From Vigna angularis (taxonomy: Eukaryota > Streptophyta > Magnoliopsida > Fabales > Fabaceae), in the NCBI RefSeq assembly GCF_016808095.1, contig NC_068971.1:24106501-24170500 (forward strand): a stretch of DNA of 64,000 bases, given 5' to 3'. This document shows positions 42,851-56,410 of this stretch, piece by piece. Within the stretch, counting starts at the first letter, position 1. Every line of letters begins with the position of its first letter. The translations under genes and the position numbers were made by a program. The notes under the pieces were generated by a model that saw only the letters and a list, made by a program, of their open reading frames with translations, searched no databases and was not told the DNA's origin.

Positions 42851-45655
42851 TCAAAATGGTGTAACACTGCCACTTCTTGTTTCTGTAGGGCTGTATAATG
42901 CAGACCTGTTCCTTGGTCTATTCTCTTCCAACTGCCTCACAACTTCATCCATGCTTGGCCTCACAGATGCCACAGGTGCACAGCACCCCATTGCCAGCTT
43001 CAATGCCTGCACCAACCCATCTTCCATAGGACTTCTTATCCCTTTCAACAGTTCCACATCAAACACTTCCATTGTTGTCTCCTCCAAAACTGCCACCTTC
43101 ACCATTGAGGGCAAGTCCACATACTCACCACTTCTTCCATTCTTCCCAGGCTTCTTCCCAATCAAGATTTCAAGCAGTAGTATGCCAAAAGCATAGACAT
43201 CCGTCCTCGAGCTGCATTTCTTCATTCTTTGAAGCTCCGGAGCCTTGTAGCCGTCGGTCTTGGCCTGCGCCACCATTTCGTCTGCTATGGAAGGAATCAT
43301 CAGCTTGTCCAGGCCAAAATCAGTTAGCCTTGCTGCAAAGAAGTCATCCACAAGCACATTCTTCGACCTTACATTTGCATGAGTGATAGGAACTTCTAGT
43401 CCTGTGTGAAGATAGGCTAGACCTCTCGCTATGCCTAATGCAATCTTGTGTCGTCTGGCCCAGTTCAGTACTGGTTTTCCGGCTTTAGGTTCTGTGGAAA
43501 ATTAAAATAACAACATAATGATCAATGCCAAGCTGCAGTGAAATTGTTAAGTTTGAAAAACGCAAACTACCATCTATGTTCACCGGTGAAACTTTTCATT
43601 TAAATTCAGTGTGATGCTCCAGAAATTAGACAAATTATACAAGGATAACCTTCAACAATGACATATCAGCACCCTATTGATAGGCTGCATAAATATTCAT
43701 ATATGATTACATTACAGATATAAGGAAGGATGCGACTTCTTGTTTTTACATAGTTATTGATTTTGGATTATGAATTTTCTGCACTGGGAGATCCAGAATG
43801 ACAAGCAGAGGATGCTCCACGTATAAGAACAGCCCCGTTTCAGGAGTTTCTTATAATAGATATCATGATTGTTCAAAGATCTGACAGCAGGTATAGTTTC
43901 TTTTTTCTTTAGGCTTAAAATTCATCAGCACCCCATTTCAAGTGTTTCTTGCAATAGATATCATGATTGTTCAGAGATCTAACAGCAGGTATAATTTCTT
44001 TTCTCTTTAGGCCTAGAGAAGTTTTTAGTTGAAGAAATACTAATAAACACACTTTTAGTCAGACAATGAAAAATGTGATGATTTCACTCTTCAATTTATG
44101 AAGACGGTTTTCAATGGTTTAAATGAAATTACAGTAGCAGTGCAATTTGAATTGTCATTGTGCAAGTGTATGATTGAAATATAGAAACAATAACAAGAAA
44201 TGCATTAGTGGAAGATAGTATGTTGAACAAACCATGTAAAAGATCATGAAGGGTTCTGAGAGGCAGATAGTCATAGATAAGGAGCTTCTCCCCTCTCTTC
44301 CCCTGATAGAAAGCTCTCAAAGGAATCAAATTCTCATGGCGAATTTTTCCCAATTGCTTTATAACTGACAAACATGAAGCCCTATCTTTGCAGCTACCTT
44401 CTCGCAACAATCTCAAAGCAATTGTGCCTCCATCAGCAAGCTTAGCCTTATAAGCTGTCCCATAACAAGTCTTCTCCAACACTTGCCCAGTTGCATTTAA
44501 CACATCATCCAATGTCAAATTCTCACCTCCAGGGAACAACATAAGCTTCCCTTCACCAGCTCCACATATAGCATTACCACCATTCTCTTCATCTTCCTCT
44601 TCCTCATTCAACTCATCTTCACTCTCTCCACTCCCCTTCCTCTTCTTGTTCTGCATATACCCAATCAGCAAAGAGGCTAAAACCACAGCTCCCGTCATCA
44701 GACTAATAACAATGCCAGCAACTGCACCAGAACTCAGTGTTGAGGTCCTAGCACAGCTTGCCAAAGGTGGTCCACATAAACCAGGGCTATTCCCCTCAAA
44801 AGCATCCACACCAAACTTGGATTCTCCAAAGAAAGGCAAAACCCCACTGAAGTTATTGTGGGAAAGATTCAATTTTTCAAGCTTTAGCCCAGCAAGGCTT
44901 TGAGGAATTGTACCCATGAACAAGTTGTTCCCCAAGTCAAGCTGATTTAGCCCACCAAACTTTGTTATGAACTCAGGGAAACTCCCGGAAAACTTATTGC
45001 CTCCTAAATCAAGCAACTGCAAATTCTTGCAGGATGAGTTGGGCAATGCAGGCTCAGAAACAGACCCAGATAGTGAATTACCATGGAGCCTAATGGAAAC
45101 AAGCCTGTCACACAAGTTCCAAATGGACGGAGGAAGAACCCCACTTAGCATATTGTCACTCAAATCAATGTCAGAGAGGGAGGAGCTGTAGCCAAGCTCA
45201 AGAGGGATGGCTCCCTGCAATGAATTTATGTTAAGGTAAAGACTTTGAAGCATAGGGAACCCCCCGAGCTCTCTGGGGAGGGAACCAGAGAGATTTGCTG
45301 ATGGGAGCTGAAGAGAAAGCAAGTGAAGAGAAGGGTCCTTGTGGAGTGTAAGGTTGGTAGATTGTGGAGAAGACAAGTCAGTGCATGAAAGAGGAGTGCC
45401 ACTGGAGAACACCCACTTGAGACCTCTCCACTGACAAAGTGGGATAGAGGAGTTCCATGACGACAAAACAAGGTTGTCAGAGTTACCTTGCAGTGAAGCT
45501 TTGATTTTTCCCAAGAGAAGTTCAACATCAGAGGAAGTGGATGGTGAAGGGGACAATGACTTTGTGGTGGTAGTACTGGCTTTGCAGAAGCAAAAGAAGA
45601 GGAAGAACAACAAGGACATGGAAATGTAGAGAGAGAAAGGCTTGAGAAACGCCAT
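42851..45655 (-). CDS. TMKL1: LRR receptor-like pseudokinase, TMKL1-like
   Basis: Two exons, 45655-44233 and 43491-42851, joined in frame (GT...AG intron of 741 bp), give 687 residues; Arabidopsis TMKL1 has about 674. Layout: signal peptide about 1-26, Ser/Thr-rich stretch, LRR N-terminal cap around 43-90 (CQWRGLKW), five or six leucine-rich repeats about 108-275, then TM helix about 309-334 (GAVAGIVISLMTGAVVLASL). An acidic juxtamembrane stretch (340-360) and a kinase-like domain (about 385-660) follow. The kinase Lys of subdomain II is Arg (IALRLLRE, about 415) and the HRD motif is HAN (about 512-514), while DFG is kept (532-534). Catalysis is therefore unlikely, as known for TMKL1, and a signalling or scaffold role at the plasma membrane is more probable. 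The start codon is the first ATG before the signal peptide. Confidence 0.93.
43829..44016 (-). repeat. Tandem duplication of about 92 bp in the TMKL1-like intron
   Basis: Two copies, about 43829-43917 and 43925-44016, share TAGATATCATGATTGTTCA and ACAGCAGGTATA with around ten differences. They lie inside the intron and do not affect coding. Confidence 0.75.
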
Positions 45656-45685
45656 GAACTATAGCGAAGCAGAAAGAGAAAGGGA

Positions 45686-45712
45686 GAGACAGAGAGAGAG
45701 AGAGAGAGAGGT
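45686..45712 (-). repeat. (CT)n tract in the TMKL1-like 5' leader
   Basis: About 11 AG units on the plus strand (CT in the sense of the gene) lie about 35-55 bp upstream of the ATG. Such CT tracts are common in plant 5' leaders and core promoters. Confidence 0.8.
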
Positions 45713-48700
45713 TGTAAGTGTTGTGTGAGAAGTTCAAAGAAAGAGGCTCTCTTTTCTGGGAAAGCTGACACGCTGTTGACTGAGAGTGTAACCAGTGTTG
45801 TGAGCTTAAGGTCTCTGTCAGTGTCTCATGCTATGTTCATTCAACGGCTATGATGCAATTCTACAAATCATGCACCGCTTAATGTTTTTTTATTTTATAA
45901 CTATACCAGGCGAAACATTCATTTCTTTTATTTAAATTGTACTATTACTTAATAGGTGTTTCGGAATTAATTTCCTACTTTCTCACTGTCGTTTTTATAT
46001 TCATAATAATGACTGTATTAAAAGTTTAATATAGGTTCGTGATAGATTTTCAAAGAATTTTTTATTGCATTGCTTAAATTAAGGAATTAGGCGTGGTTTT
46101 CTTTATATAAAGAGTCACTTCTTATAAATAAAAAAGTAACTTGTTGTTTAAAATATTTAATTGAAAATTAAATTAATATGAAAATAAAAAAAATAAGCCA
46201 CTTGAGTGTTGTATCATTGAAATAAAATATGAGTTTGTCGTTTAAAAAAAGTATTAAGTTGAATTGTTCAGTTACTATTGTATAAAAACAATACATTTTT
46301 TGCATAAAATCTATTAAAAAGTATACATAGTATTATATAATATTCATGGGATAAATGGAAATTAAAAAAATATTTTGTAAACAATATGATTAAACAACAG
46401 TGTTTCATTTTAAGGTAAACATCCCATGTTTTAGCAAGAAAGGTGAATTTGCATGAGGCTGTAGATTTGTTAAAATTGTCTAATTTGATTGAGAAAACAA
46501 CTTTACTTAAAGTTTATTATTTAATATTTGAATGATAGAGAAGGTAAAAGAGTTAATCGAATCTCTCCTAGACGATATTAAAATTCTCCAAAATGATGTT
46601 TTGGACAATAAGAATATTCAATGATTTTTTCCCTTTTGCTTTTTTGCAAGTCTTGTGTTATTATTTATTTGCTTCTGCACGCTTACTTTTGTAAAATGGC
46701 CTACAAGTTTAATATTGCACTTTGCACCCTTTGAGGAAGGTAAGGTTTTCTATGCAAGAAGCTACTACCTCTTTCTTGTCATTTCAAGGCAGAGATTGTG
46801 AACCCCCAATCCCACCTGGTCCTCTCAGACCCATGCTCCTATCACCGTACACGTGTCCTTTATTAGTTTTGAATGGCATCATGTGATTGGATATGAGGTG
46901 GGTTTGTATGAAAGAGCATGCACTGGATGTGCATTTTCGGGCGCAATGGATTCCATGTCTTGTGGGCCATAGAAGAATAGAAAAGAAGAGATAATGATAG
47001 TGAAGATTGAAGAGAAGAAAAAACAAGAAAAAGGTGAATCCATGTCTGATGAAAGAATAGTTCGTAAGCTAAAGGGTGCACTCACTACAGTGACCTAGGC
47101 TGGGAATGAAAGTGCAATGGAAATTATTAAAAAATTAAATATAAATAAGTGCAGTAATATGAAAGAGCATATATAATTCTAATATATCCTTAAAACATCT
47201 TATTTTAAAATCATATGCTTACCTGTTTTAGGCTTTAAGGATATAAGATCTTAAAACCACTTATTTAGTTTTTACTTTAATGATAAATATCATAAATCAA
47301 GAGCTTTATAAGTTTAGTGGTTTATTGAGGAATTTATTTACGATAAGGTGCTTTTTTTTTTCAATAATTATTATGTAATAAAGGTTACATAGATTGAGTT
47401 ACAATTAAATAGTTATAGTTACTTTATCACGTCGTTGTTAAATAAAAAGAATAAAAACATTGTTTTTTTTACTATTAACTATAATTTTTGATTTAGTAGT
47501 TATTGAAAGTTTTACATTGACTAAAGATAAAGTCAATTTATTATATATAAATGGATATCAATTTCTTACATAAATCAAAATTATATACATAAAGTCTACT
47601 TCTTAAAATGATATCAAAACCATGAATTAGAGCTTATCATAATAAAATTTGTTGTTTGTTGAATCTATTATTCTATTTGTTATCAAACCGCTAAGTCTCA
47701 TGCTCAAGATGTATATGCAATGTGTGAGAGGTATGTATTGAAAATTTCACATCAACTAAAGATTTGGTCAAATTTTAAATATATAAGTAAGTACAAACCT
47801 CATTTTATAAGTTAATTTATAGGGTTGAGTTAGACTTAAAGTCCACTTCTTAGTCGTAGTAAACATTCAATCAAACAATTAATATCATAGCCAAGATTGT
47901 AAGTTTGATTTATAGTGGAGCAATTGTCACAAAGGCTTTTATGAAAAAACAGAAATTAAATGGGATAATCGATTACCACTTATGATAATGGATTATTCTA
48001 GAGCGTTTTTGAAATATTTTAGCACTTTCTTGAGTGATCTTATACAAGTTGTCTAAACTAAGTCCAATACACAAATTTAAAAGACTTCTTACAACTTAAG
48101 ACTAAACTACAAGTCTACTAATCTCATTTGCGTGTTTTGAGTTCTTTGAAGTTGCTTTTTATCATCACCAAAATATCATGTTCTTTAATTCTTCTCTTTT
48201 TACTAACAACATGCTTGGATGAGGATTTTGTGATTACATGATTAATCTAACTAGAAACATATATTTTCTAGAAACAAGTGTGTTTTTGAATTTGTTTAAA
48301 GACAATGACTTAAGAAATATTGAATATTATAGTTAAGTATATTATTTAGTATGATTTGACTATTCTTAGTTATTGTGAAATATAATTATGATATTTTTAT
48401 TCAAAGTTAGAGGGTTGGAGAAACACTTAAAACATGTTTATTTTTTAGTAAGAAATTGATAAGGAATACTTTCAAAATTCAAAATTTTTTAAGTTGTTGG
48501 TTCTATTGGATGAAAGCAAGCATGTGATGTATGAAGATATCTCATGAGACAAGTTAGTAGCTCAAGTGATATTTAATGCTATATAGATGCCAATGTCCTA
48601 AAACCTTAGAACAAAAGAGACATTATAAAATATTTCTCTCCTATAAGAGTTTAGTTGTTCAAGAGACCATTTAGACATTTAAGGAGTGTCAATTGTCTCT

Positions 48701-48874
48701 CTTAAACCATTCCTCAAGTGTTAAAGTTGTTACACAAGAGATCAATATTATTACTTAGATGATTTTTTGTGGCTTCCGTGAGTGAGAATCATATTGATTC
48801 CTTCTTCCATAAAAGAATATCTCTCAAGCAAATGCATTTCTTAAACAATATTGTTTTAATGTATGATTCAATGA

Positions 48875-48981
<107 letters not shown>

Positions 48982-49371
48982 TTGTATGCAATTGAATAAA
49001 GTAAATGTTTAAAAAAATGAAAACTGAAAAGAATACTTAAACATTGATATTATGTCAAACATGATGCTCGTATGAAATAGGTGTTACTAAAAGAGAATGT
49101 TAGGATTAAATTTATGTGAGTTTTGATATTTAGTATTCGAGTTATTATTGGAAGAACATTCTAGTTTCACTTATGATATAAATTACATAGATCAAGATAT
49201 CATCTCTGAGAAATTGATTGATATTTTTTAACATAATTTTGTTTAGAATATATGACGAGTTATTATATTATTTACATATAAATAATCATAACTATAAGAG
49301 GGTTTTAATATGAATTTAAGTGTTAGTTTTGCTTAATATTGATCATTTCATATAGGTAGTAGATTCTTAGT

Positions 49372-49457
49372 TGTTTTTTAAAATAATAAATGAGTTGTGA
49401 TTTTTTAAAATAATAAATGAGTTGTGATTTTTTAAAATAATAAATGAGTTGTGATTT
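49372..49457 (+). repeat. Three copies of a 27-bp tandem repeat
   Basis: The unit is TTTTTTAAAATAATAAATGA followed by GTTGTGA. It occurs three times with no visible change, which suggests recent expansion. Confidence 0.9.
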
Positions 49458-50044
49458 ATATAGCTTCTTATTCCTTTATTAAGTGAAAGAATGAAGTCTT
49501 ATTTGCATAATTTTTTCTTTCTTTTGAAGTAAAGAATGATGGAAAATTTATATTTTTAATTAAATCTTTATTTGAGAAAAGAACATATGATGAAGATGTA
49601 TTTATATTTTTGTTTAATTGTATAATTGTTTTAGTTTATTCTAGTTAACTAATGAGTACTACTTGTGTTATTATTATAGTGATATGGTCAAATTTTAGTT
49701 GGGGAACCAATAATATTACAGATATAAATAACAATCTAAAACAAAGATGACTGAAATTTTAAAATTAAGTTTTCTTAATGTATATTTTTGTTTTGTAAAA
49801 ATCCCAATTATTTAGTTAAAGACCACATTATACGAATAGATGAATTGTATATAACTTTGAAATTAAACTATGTATAAAATAATAGTTATAGCTAAATAGG
49901 TGGGAACGTTATAGTAATAATAATAATAACAATAATGTTAACTAATAATACATATACATTAATAATATTAAAATCAAAATAATTTTATAAATGAAAAATA
50001 TTTCTCCTTCATAAATACCCTATACCTTAAGTATAACTTAACCA

Positions 50045-50049
<5 letters not shown>

Positions 50050-50116
<67 letters not shown>
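50050..50116 (+). repeat. (AT)n microsatellite
   Basis: About 33 AT units. Confidence 0.95.
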
Positions 50117-50120
<4 letters not shown>

Positions 50121-50482
50121 ACTTAATTAAACAATTGTAAGAAATTAGATTATTTAATTGTATTTCCATGTTTTTATTAATTAAATTTTTAAATCCTTAA
50201 AAACATTATGACATTATATATTTATATATCCTTTTAATATATTTATTATTTATTTATTAACATATAATATGATTTAAACTGTAATTTATTAATATTTAAT
50301 GTTATTTCTCTTATCATCTAACTTTACTTAAAAATTAATCGTAATAAAGAATTTATTTAAGTAGTAAATATATGTTAAATTTTACTTACAGATGCTATTA
50401 TTATTTTATACATAATACTTTATATGCGGCTATTATATTTGAGTTAACCAAAAAAATTAATTCTCTCTTCTAATATTATTGA

Positions 50483-50992
50483 TAGGGATAACAACAGGTC
50501 GGGTTGGATATAAATAGTATCTATCTACAATCCGACAAAAAAAATTCATTTGTTACCTAGTTGCTACTTGTCTAGATACCCATTTAAAAAATACTTGTAA
50601 ATATTTTAAAATTCCTGTGAGTACGTGTATGGATAGTCGCAAATATTTAAAATTTTTTTTTAATAAATTATTAGAATTAAATTTAAATAAAATTACAAAA
50701 AATATATATAATATAATATAATATAAATAAAAATTTAATTTTAATTAAATTTAATATTATAAAATATAAATTAATTTTAATTTTAATTAAATTTAACTTA
50801 ATATAATATAAATTAAATTTTTATTTTTATTTTTTGTGGATAGTGAATATCCGTGCATACTGATAGTATAATATTTACATCCGATCTGTTTATAAGCTGA
50901 TATTAAAATACTTGTAATCCGTAGATAATAAATATATGTGGATATTAATTATCCATCACGGATTTTATTTATGAATTTTTTTAGTATCCCTA
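50483..50992. mobile_element. Non-autonomous hAT element (MITE), AT-enriched
   Basis: The 510-bp element starts TAGGGATAACAACAGGTCGGG and ends TTTAGTATCCCTA (terminal repeat TAGGGATA). It is flanked by ATTATTGA (50475-50482) and ACTATTGA (50993-51000), an 8-bp duplication with one change. Its start resembles that of the hAT element at 56177-61239 (TAGGGATGG, then GGTCGGGTT phrases). There is no coding region. The inside is extremely AT-rich. Confidence 0.75.
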
Positions 50993-53400
50993 ACTATTGA
51001 TGAATCTTCTAATGAGGATTTTATTATAAAAATATAATAAGTGATGAATCTTGATTGATAATTTTTGGAAATACAAAATAATATATTCAAAGTGAACTTA
51101 ATTTTAATGTTTTATTTTTATGTAAAGTTATTAGAATTTATTCTCCACTTGTCGCATGTAGAATGAGAGTTTCTCTTCTCCTATACATGAACAAATATAC
51201 GAAACAAGTGCATTATCTTTAATCATTAATTTATCCTAATTTTGCTCTCATTGATAATACAATGGATTTGACAATTAGGTAGGAAATCGATACCATCTCT
51301 ACTCTAATAAAGCTCTGTTACCACACAACATCATATTTAAGTCAAATCCATGTAAGATATTGACTTCACTTCTTATTTAAAATGTTAAAGACAAACTTTT
51401 TTATTTTTATTCAATATAAAACTTAGAGTCAAACTAATTAAAGTTTGTTAAGATTTAGTTAAATTTCAAATCTTTTATAGATTTGCATATTTTAATTAAG
51501 TCACTATTAGATTTTTTTTATTAATACTCAACATTTTTATAAATTTTAATTGAGTCATTATTGATGTGGTTGTAATAGTATTTTGTTATCTCTAAATTTT
51601 GTTAAAACTTAGTTATATTTCAAATCTTTTATAAATTTGTATATTTTTAATTAAGTTGTTATTGAATACTCAACATTTTTATAAATTTTAATTGAGTCAT
51701 TATCGATGTAGTTGTTATAGTATTTTGTCATCTCTTTCTTATCTTCTCTTGTGAATAAATATAAATTTTAATTATTAATATAAAATAATATTACACTAAT
51801 GAAATCATATCAATCAATAAAAAAAATTAAAATCACAAAATTTCAATTTGAAAATTAAAAAATAAATATCCAATAAACAAAATAATAATAATAAAAACTC
51901 AATTAAAAATATACGAATTTATAAGATATTTAACACTTAATTAAGTTAATATTTGATAAAAGAATTTACAAATGTACCAAAAATGGTTAATTGCTTTGCT
52001 TAAATATGTGCAAATACAGTTAAATCTTATTTTTAACGCTATTATATACGACCATTAATAGTTAATAAAATTTAAATTTATTAAATATCAATAATTTTGG
52101 AATAAGAATAAAAGGTTAAAACATCAATAGTTGTAGAAGGGGGAGAGTGTCGAATAGAAAATATATATGTTTATAAGTTTAAAAAACCAATGTATTAAAA
52201 ATATAAGTTTAAATATATTTTTCTATATAAAGTATATATTTTTATGGTAAAAAATAAAAGAAAATTCGTAGAAATACTTTGGAATACAAACGGCGATTAT
52301 TTTGATGAAGAAAATAATAATAATAATATCAACAACTATGGTCTCTTATCTTGTTGATGTTTTTGGTAGTCCAAACACAAAATATATGCTCACATCAACT
52401 CATGGTTGGTTTAGTACAGGCAATGAAGATAAATCATGTGCACCACTTTCTTGCAAGAATTTAATCCCATGAACCATAAACTTCCTTAATCAAACAATGA
52501 AGAACAAGCAAAATTGTCAAGATAGTGTCATATATAATGCAATTCTATTAGGATTTAAGGTTGTATAAAAAATTATAACAAGATTAAATAATCAACACAT
52601 GATATTAATATTTGTTTGAAATAAAGATCAAAAGAATAATATCTATTTTTTTTCTTATTTATTTCAACGAGATTGATTCAACTTATTAGCTTGAAAAGTT
52701 TAGTGTCCATTTCTGTGTGGTTAAATTTGATTTAGACAAAAAGGCATAATTGCACAAGGGTCATTGACTGTACTTAAAGGGACATTTTTGTTCTAGAAAA
52801 AGAAAATTTGATGTCATCGACAATGTAACCAACTGGATTCTTAAAAATACGACTCTTCAATTTATCTAAATTATGTTATTTATGACTTATTAATGTTTTA
52901 TTTATATTTATCAAATCTCTTCTTGAAGATTTTCTAATTTTTATTTAATAGACAACCATTTTAATGGTAAAGAAATATAAAAATTGATTAATGATATTTT
53001 CTTTACCAACATCAAAAGTGTTAAAAAATAAAGTTGTATAAATTATTCTCAACCTAAAGTTAACCTTCTTTGTCACCCCACACTCATAAGTTTTTACAAT
53101 CTTTAATGCTCAACCTATTAGGTTCATGGAAGTTACAAAATCAGGAGGATTAATGTTGATTGTATTTTTTAATTTTAAATAAAAAAAAGTTATAACAAAA
53201 AGTAACAAAACAAACTTATTTTGTAGAAGATAATATCTATCAAAAGTTAAACTTTAATTTTGAGTTAAATTTAATTTTAAATATTTGATATAATTAATTT
53301 ATTTTCACAATTCAAACTAGATAAAAAGTAAACAAGAATATTTTCAAAATCTAAATCTATCAAAATTAATCCAGAAACTTATATTATTTTATATTGTTTA

Positions 53401-53868
53401 TGTTGGATCGGTTAAGTATCCTCGAGGTGGTTCGATTCTTCATCTCATTCTCTCTAATCAGTGCACTCCTATCTTCATGATGTTTGGTATTTCTGGGTTT
53501 CTCGTTCGTCCAAGACCATTAAGAGATGACACCTGCAAAAGGTATTCTTATGCTCAAGTTAGTAAGGGTCTGAGCATTTAGGTATTAAATGCAGCAATCA
53601 ATTTAATGAGCTTTTACTTACCATCGGCCTAATTACGATCTAATCATATAATTAAAAAAGTTGATTTGCACTAATCTCTACAAGCATCCTTAATCATGCT
53701 AGTTGTGTACCCGACATTCTACTGATTGGTCGACCTTTATAAGGATTTACAAAAAGGTGCCAATGGCTTTCCTCAATGTCCTAATCGCTTAGCCAAATCA
53801 GGCTAATAATTCAAAATTGAAGTTGACTCGATTGATACATATTACCCTAGTGAAGTATTTACTATACA
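53401..53868 (-). repeat. 3' LTR of the gypsy element
   Basis: The 468-bp LTR runs TGTTGGATCGG to TTTACTATACA on the plus strand. It matches 61304-61834 joined to 63407-63447 with many changes. Confidence 0.82.
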
Positions 53869-54245
53869 AAGACGCCCTAAGCTCGAGTGATGGGGAACTC
53901 ACTACAATGGGGTTAATACTGTTTAGAAATGATTCAGTAGCATTCCTCAGTATTGATGGCTGATTGGGTAAATTTGAAAAAGTGACTGTTAGAAATCAAG
54001 GAGTTATGACGCCTCGTTCCATGAACGGTTAGTTTTGACATCAGATGTGAAGTGTCAGATCTCCTTGGTCGTTGAATGCATCTTGATATGACGTTTAGAT
54101 CTTTATTTTCTTTTAGGATGACTATCATCATTCGCCCTTGCTCTTTAGTAAGATTGGCACTAAACCGAGTGATTTGTCCTTTTGCTTAGCTAGTTCTGAG
54201 TTCTCTAGTTTCCCCTTACAACTTTATATGATCTTTACTATTGGT
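53869..54245 (-). other. Non-coding 3' part of the gypsy element
   Basis: No coding region is recognised between the protease relic and the 3' LTR; pol is deleted here. Confidence 0.5.
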
Positions 54246-56168
54246 TTATGGGTCAAGATCTTTCATTGGCACCTCTAATCGACATATCTTCCTGGATGAG
54301 GCATACAAGGTCACCTTTAGGCCCGTAGCATAGCATTCTCTGGCCGCCTTTTGGTCCATGTATATTGCGCATATTTTACTATTGTCAGATGAAAATTTCA
54401 TCGCTAGGTGAGGTGTGGATACTATATCCATAAAGGTGTTTAAGCACGGGCGACTGGTTTCTAATCGCATTCGCAAATCCAGGTATCCCCGTGTATCCAT
54501 CCATTCATCAAAAAATTTAATAATCTGCTCATTGTAAGGCACAATGAGGTCTTCAAATATGTCCATTTTCTTAAAAGTTTTCCAATATAAAATGTTGACT
54601 GAACTACCCTGATCGATTATTACTTTTCCAATGTCATAATTTGCAAACTCGATTGATATCACCATTGGATCATCCTGATTAGGGTCACAACTTTAAAGTC
54701 TTCATCCATAAAAGTGATAAAAGGCATGCTTTTGACATGCCTTTTCACTAGGTGCATTGTTTTTAATGCTTAGATATGCCTTTTATGAGTGGATACTGAT
54801 GATCATCCTCTTACAAAACCTCCCGAAATCATATTGATTACACCTATTAATGAGCGATTTATGCTTCTGGTCCTGCTACGACTCGACGAATCGGCTCTCT
54901 TCGCCGATAGGTCCTTCGAGTTTCCTTCCTAAGTGAACGACTTCTTGGCATGTTACGCTTGTGAGTGGAGCTTCTTTCAGTGTGTTTGACCTTCACAAAC
55001 TTTTTTAAGTGCCCTACTCGAATCAATTCTTCAATTTTATCTCGTAGGGCAGCACACTCCTTAATGGTGTCTTCGAGGTTACGGTGTTATAGATAGTGTC
55101 TATTATTGTTTGCATTAGGGGCTGACTTTCTTCCTAGGTGGGGGTAGGAGTATCGTACTTAACACTTATTCCATAATTTTTGCTTGTGAAGCATTTAGAG
55201 GAGTATACTGATGAAAGTGCGGTCCTTTAATCAGTTCCTTGGACAATGTGTCACCTTTCCCGAATAATGTTTTTATCTCCTCTTGTCACTAGTGGATGAC
55301 TTGGATCTCATCCGCTTAAGAAAATCCCTCATTTCTTTCACACGTATTAAATTTGTGGCTCTCTACCTTAGCTTGTCAAGGTTCTTAGCGGGCTGCATAC
55401 ATAAAATTTTAGTGAATGGTCTAAGCCATAAATTTGTGATTATGTGGTGCATGGCCATGTTAAGACTAAGATTCTTGATCTGCAAAGTCACTTTGCTAAA
55501 CCGATCCATGAAGGCTCGAAGGGGTTCTTCCTTTTCTTATCTAACATTGACCAAGGTGATTGAAGTCAAGTGGTGCGATTGGCTCTTGGCAAACTATGGT
55601 CCGAACTTCGATCGGTTTGTTGTGAAGTAGTTTATAGAGTTCAACGAAAGTAGTGAAAACCAGGCCAGAGCCTCCCCTTTGAACGAGGTAGAGAAAACTC
55701 TTCACCATATAACATCAGTCGTCGTATACACCTCCATATAGTACATGAAAGTCCTTATGTATTTGTCCAGGTCAATGAATCTATCATACTTCTCAAACAC
55801 CGATATTTTTCAATTTCCAAGTAGAGGGGACTACAATTCCCAAGGTGAACGAAAGCATTTTGATCGTGTCTATGGTTGTAATGGACGAGCTATGGTCTTT
55901 ACTGGCTACAAAGCTGCTCTCCTAAACTATACAATCAGGTTCGTCACATGGTTGCTTGATTGGTCTTGATAAGGTCGAGGTGGAGGGCACATGATCATTT
56001 GTGCCTCGTCCTTGTCGCAAAGCTATGTTTTCTCCACGCAAGGTTTTCAAGTCTTTCTCATATATGCTTTGCATCTCATATGTCCGCTTCTATAGGCTCC
56101 TCATAATCTCCCTAGGGTCCATTTGGTCGTTCGAGGCTTCTTCCAATACAATGTTGCTCGTCATATTC
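54246..56168 (-). pseudogene. Gypsy gag and protease-region relic (Tat/Ogre-like)
   Basis: Read leftward, the gag region starts with YKRTYEMQSIYEKDLKTLR (about 56090). It passes DKYIRTFMYYMEVYTTTDVM and the core FSTSFKGEALAWFSLLSLNS (about 55690-55630), then HHLTSITLVNVR, EEPLRAFMDRFSKVTLQIKN and MAMHHIITNL (to about 55440), followed by a basic linker. The protease region reads YDIGKVIIDQGSSVNILYWK (about 54640-54585) and ends near 54246. Stops are frequent, and D-Q-G-S-S stands in place of the retropepsin D-T/S-G. RT, RNase H and integrase are absent, so it is a deletion derivative. Confidence 0.8.
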
Positions 56169-56410
56169 TTTGTAGTTAGGGATGGTAGAAAAATCCGTAC
56201 CTGTGGGTAAAATTCGCTACGGGTATTTAGTACCCGCGGGTAAGAGGTACCCGCTTGTTAACGGGTCGGGTTCGGGTATCACCCTATCCATACCCGCGGA
56301 TACCCGCTACACGTTTGAGAGATGAAATTACAATTTTATCCGGTTAAGTTTTTTTACTTTTGTATACTCTCTACCGTCAAGTTGTTCAAACCCTAACTTT
56401 CTTTCTCACT

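Noticed and set aside
43072..45191. Plus-strand open frames opposite the TMKL1-like gene
   Set aside because: They are antisense shadows of the receptor exons.
46790..47000. Possible microRNA precursor
   Set aside because: I could not match a known mature plant miRNA nor see a convincing long stem.
46784..47085. Three overlapping minus-strand open frames
   Set aside because: Three frames of the same DNA are open by chance; none has a recognisable domain or splice context.
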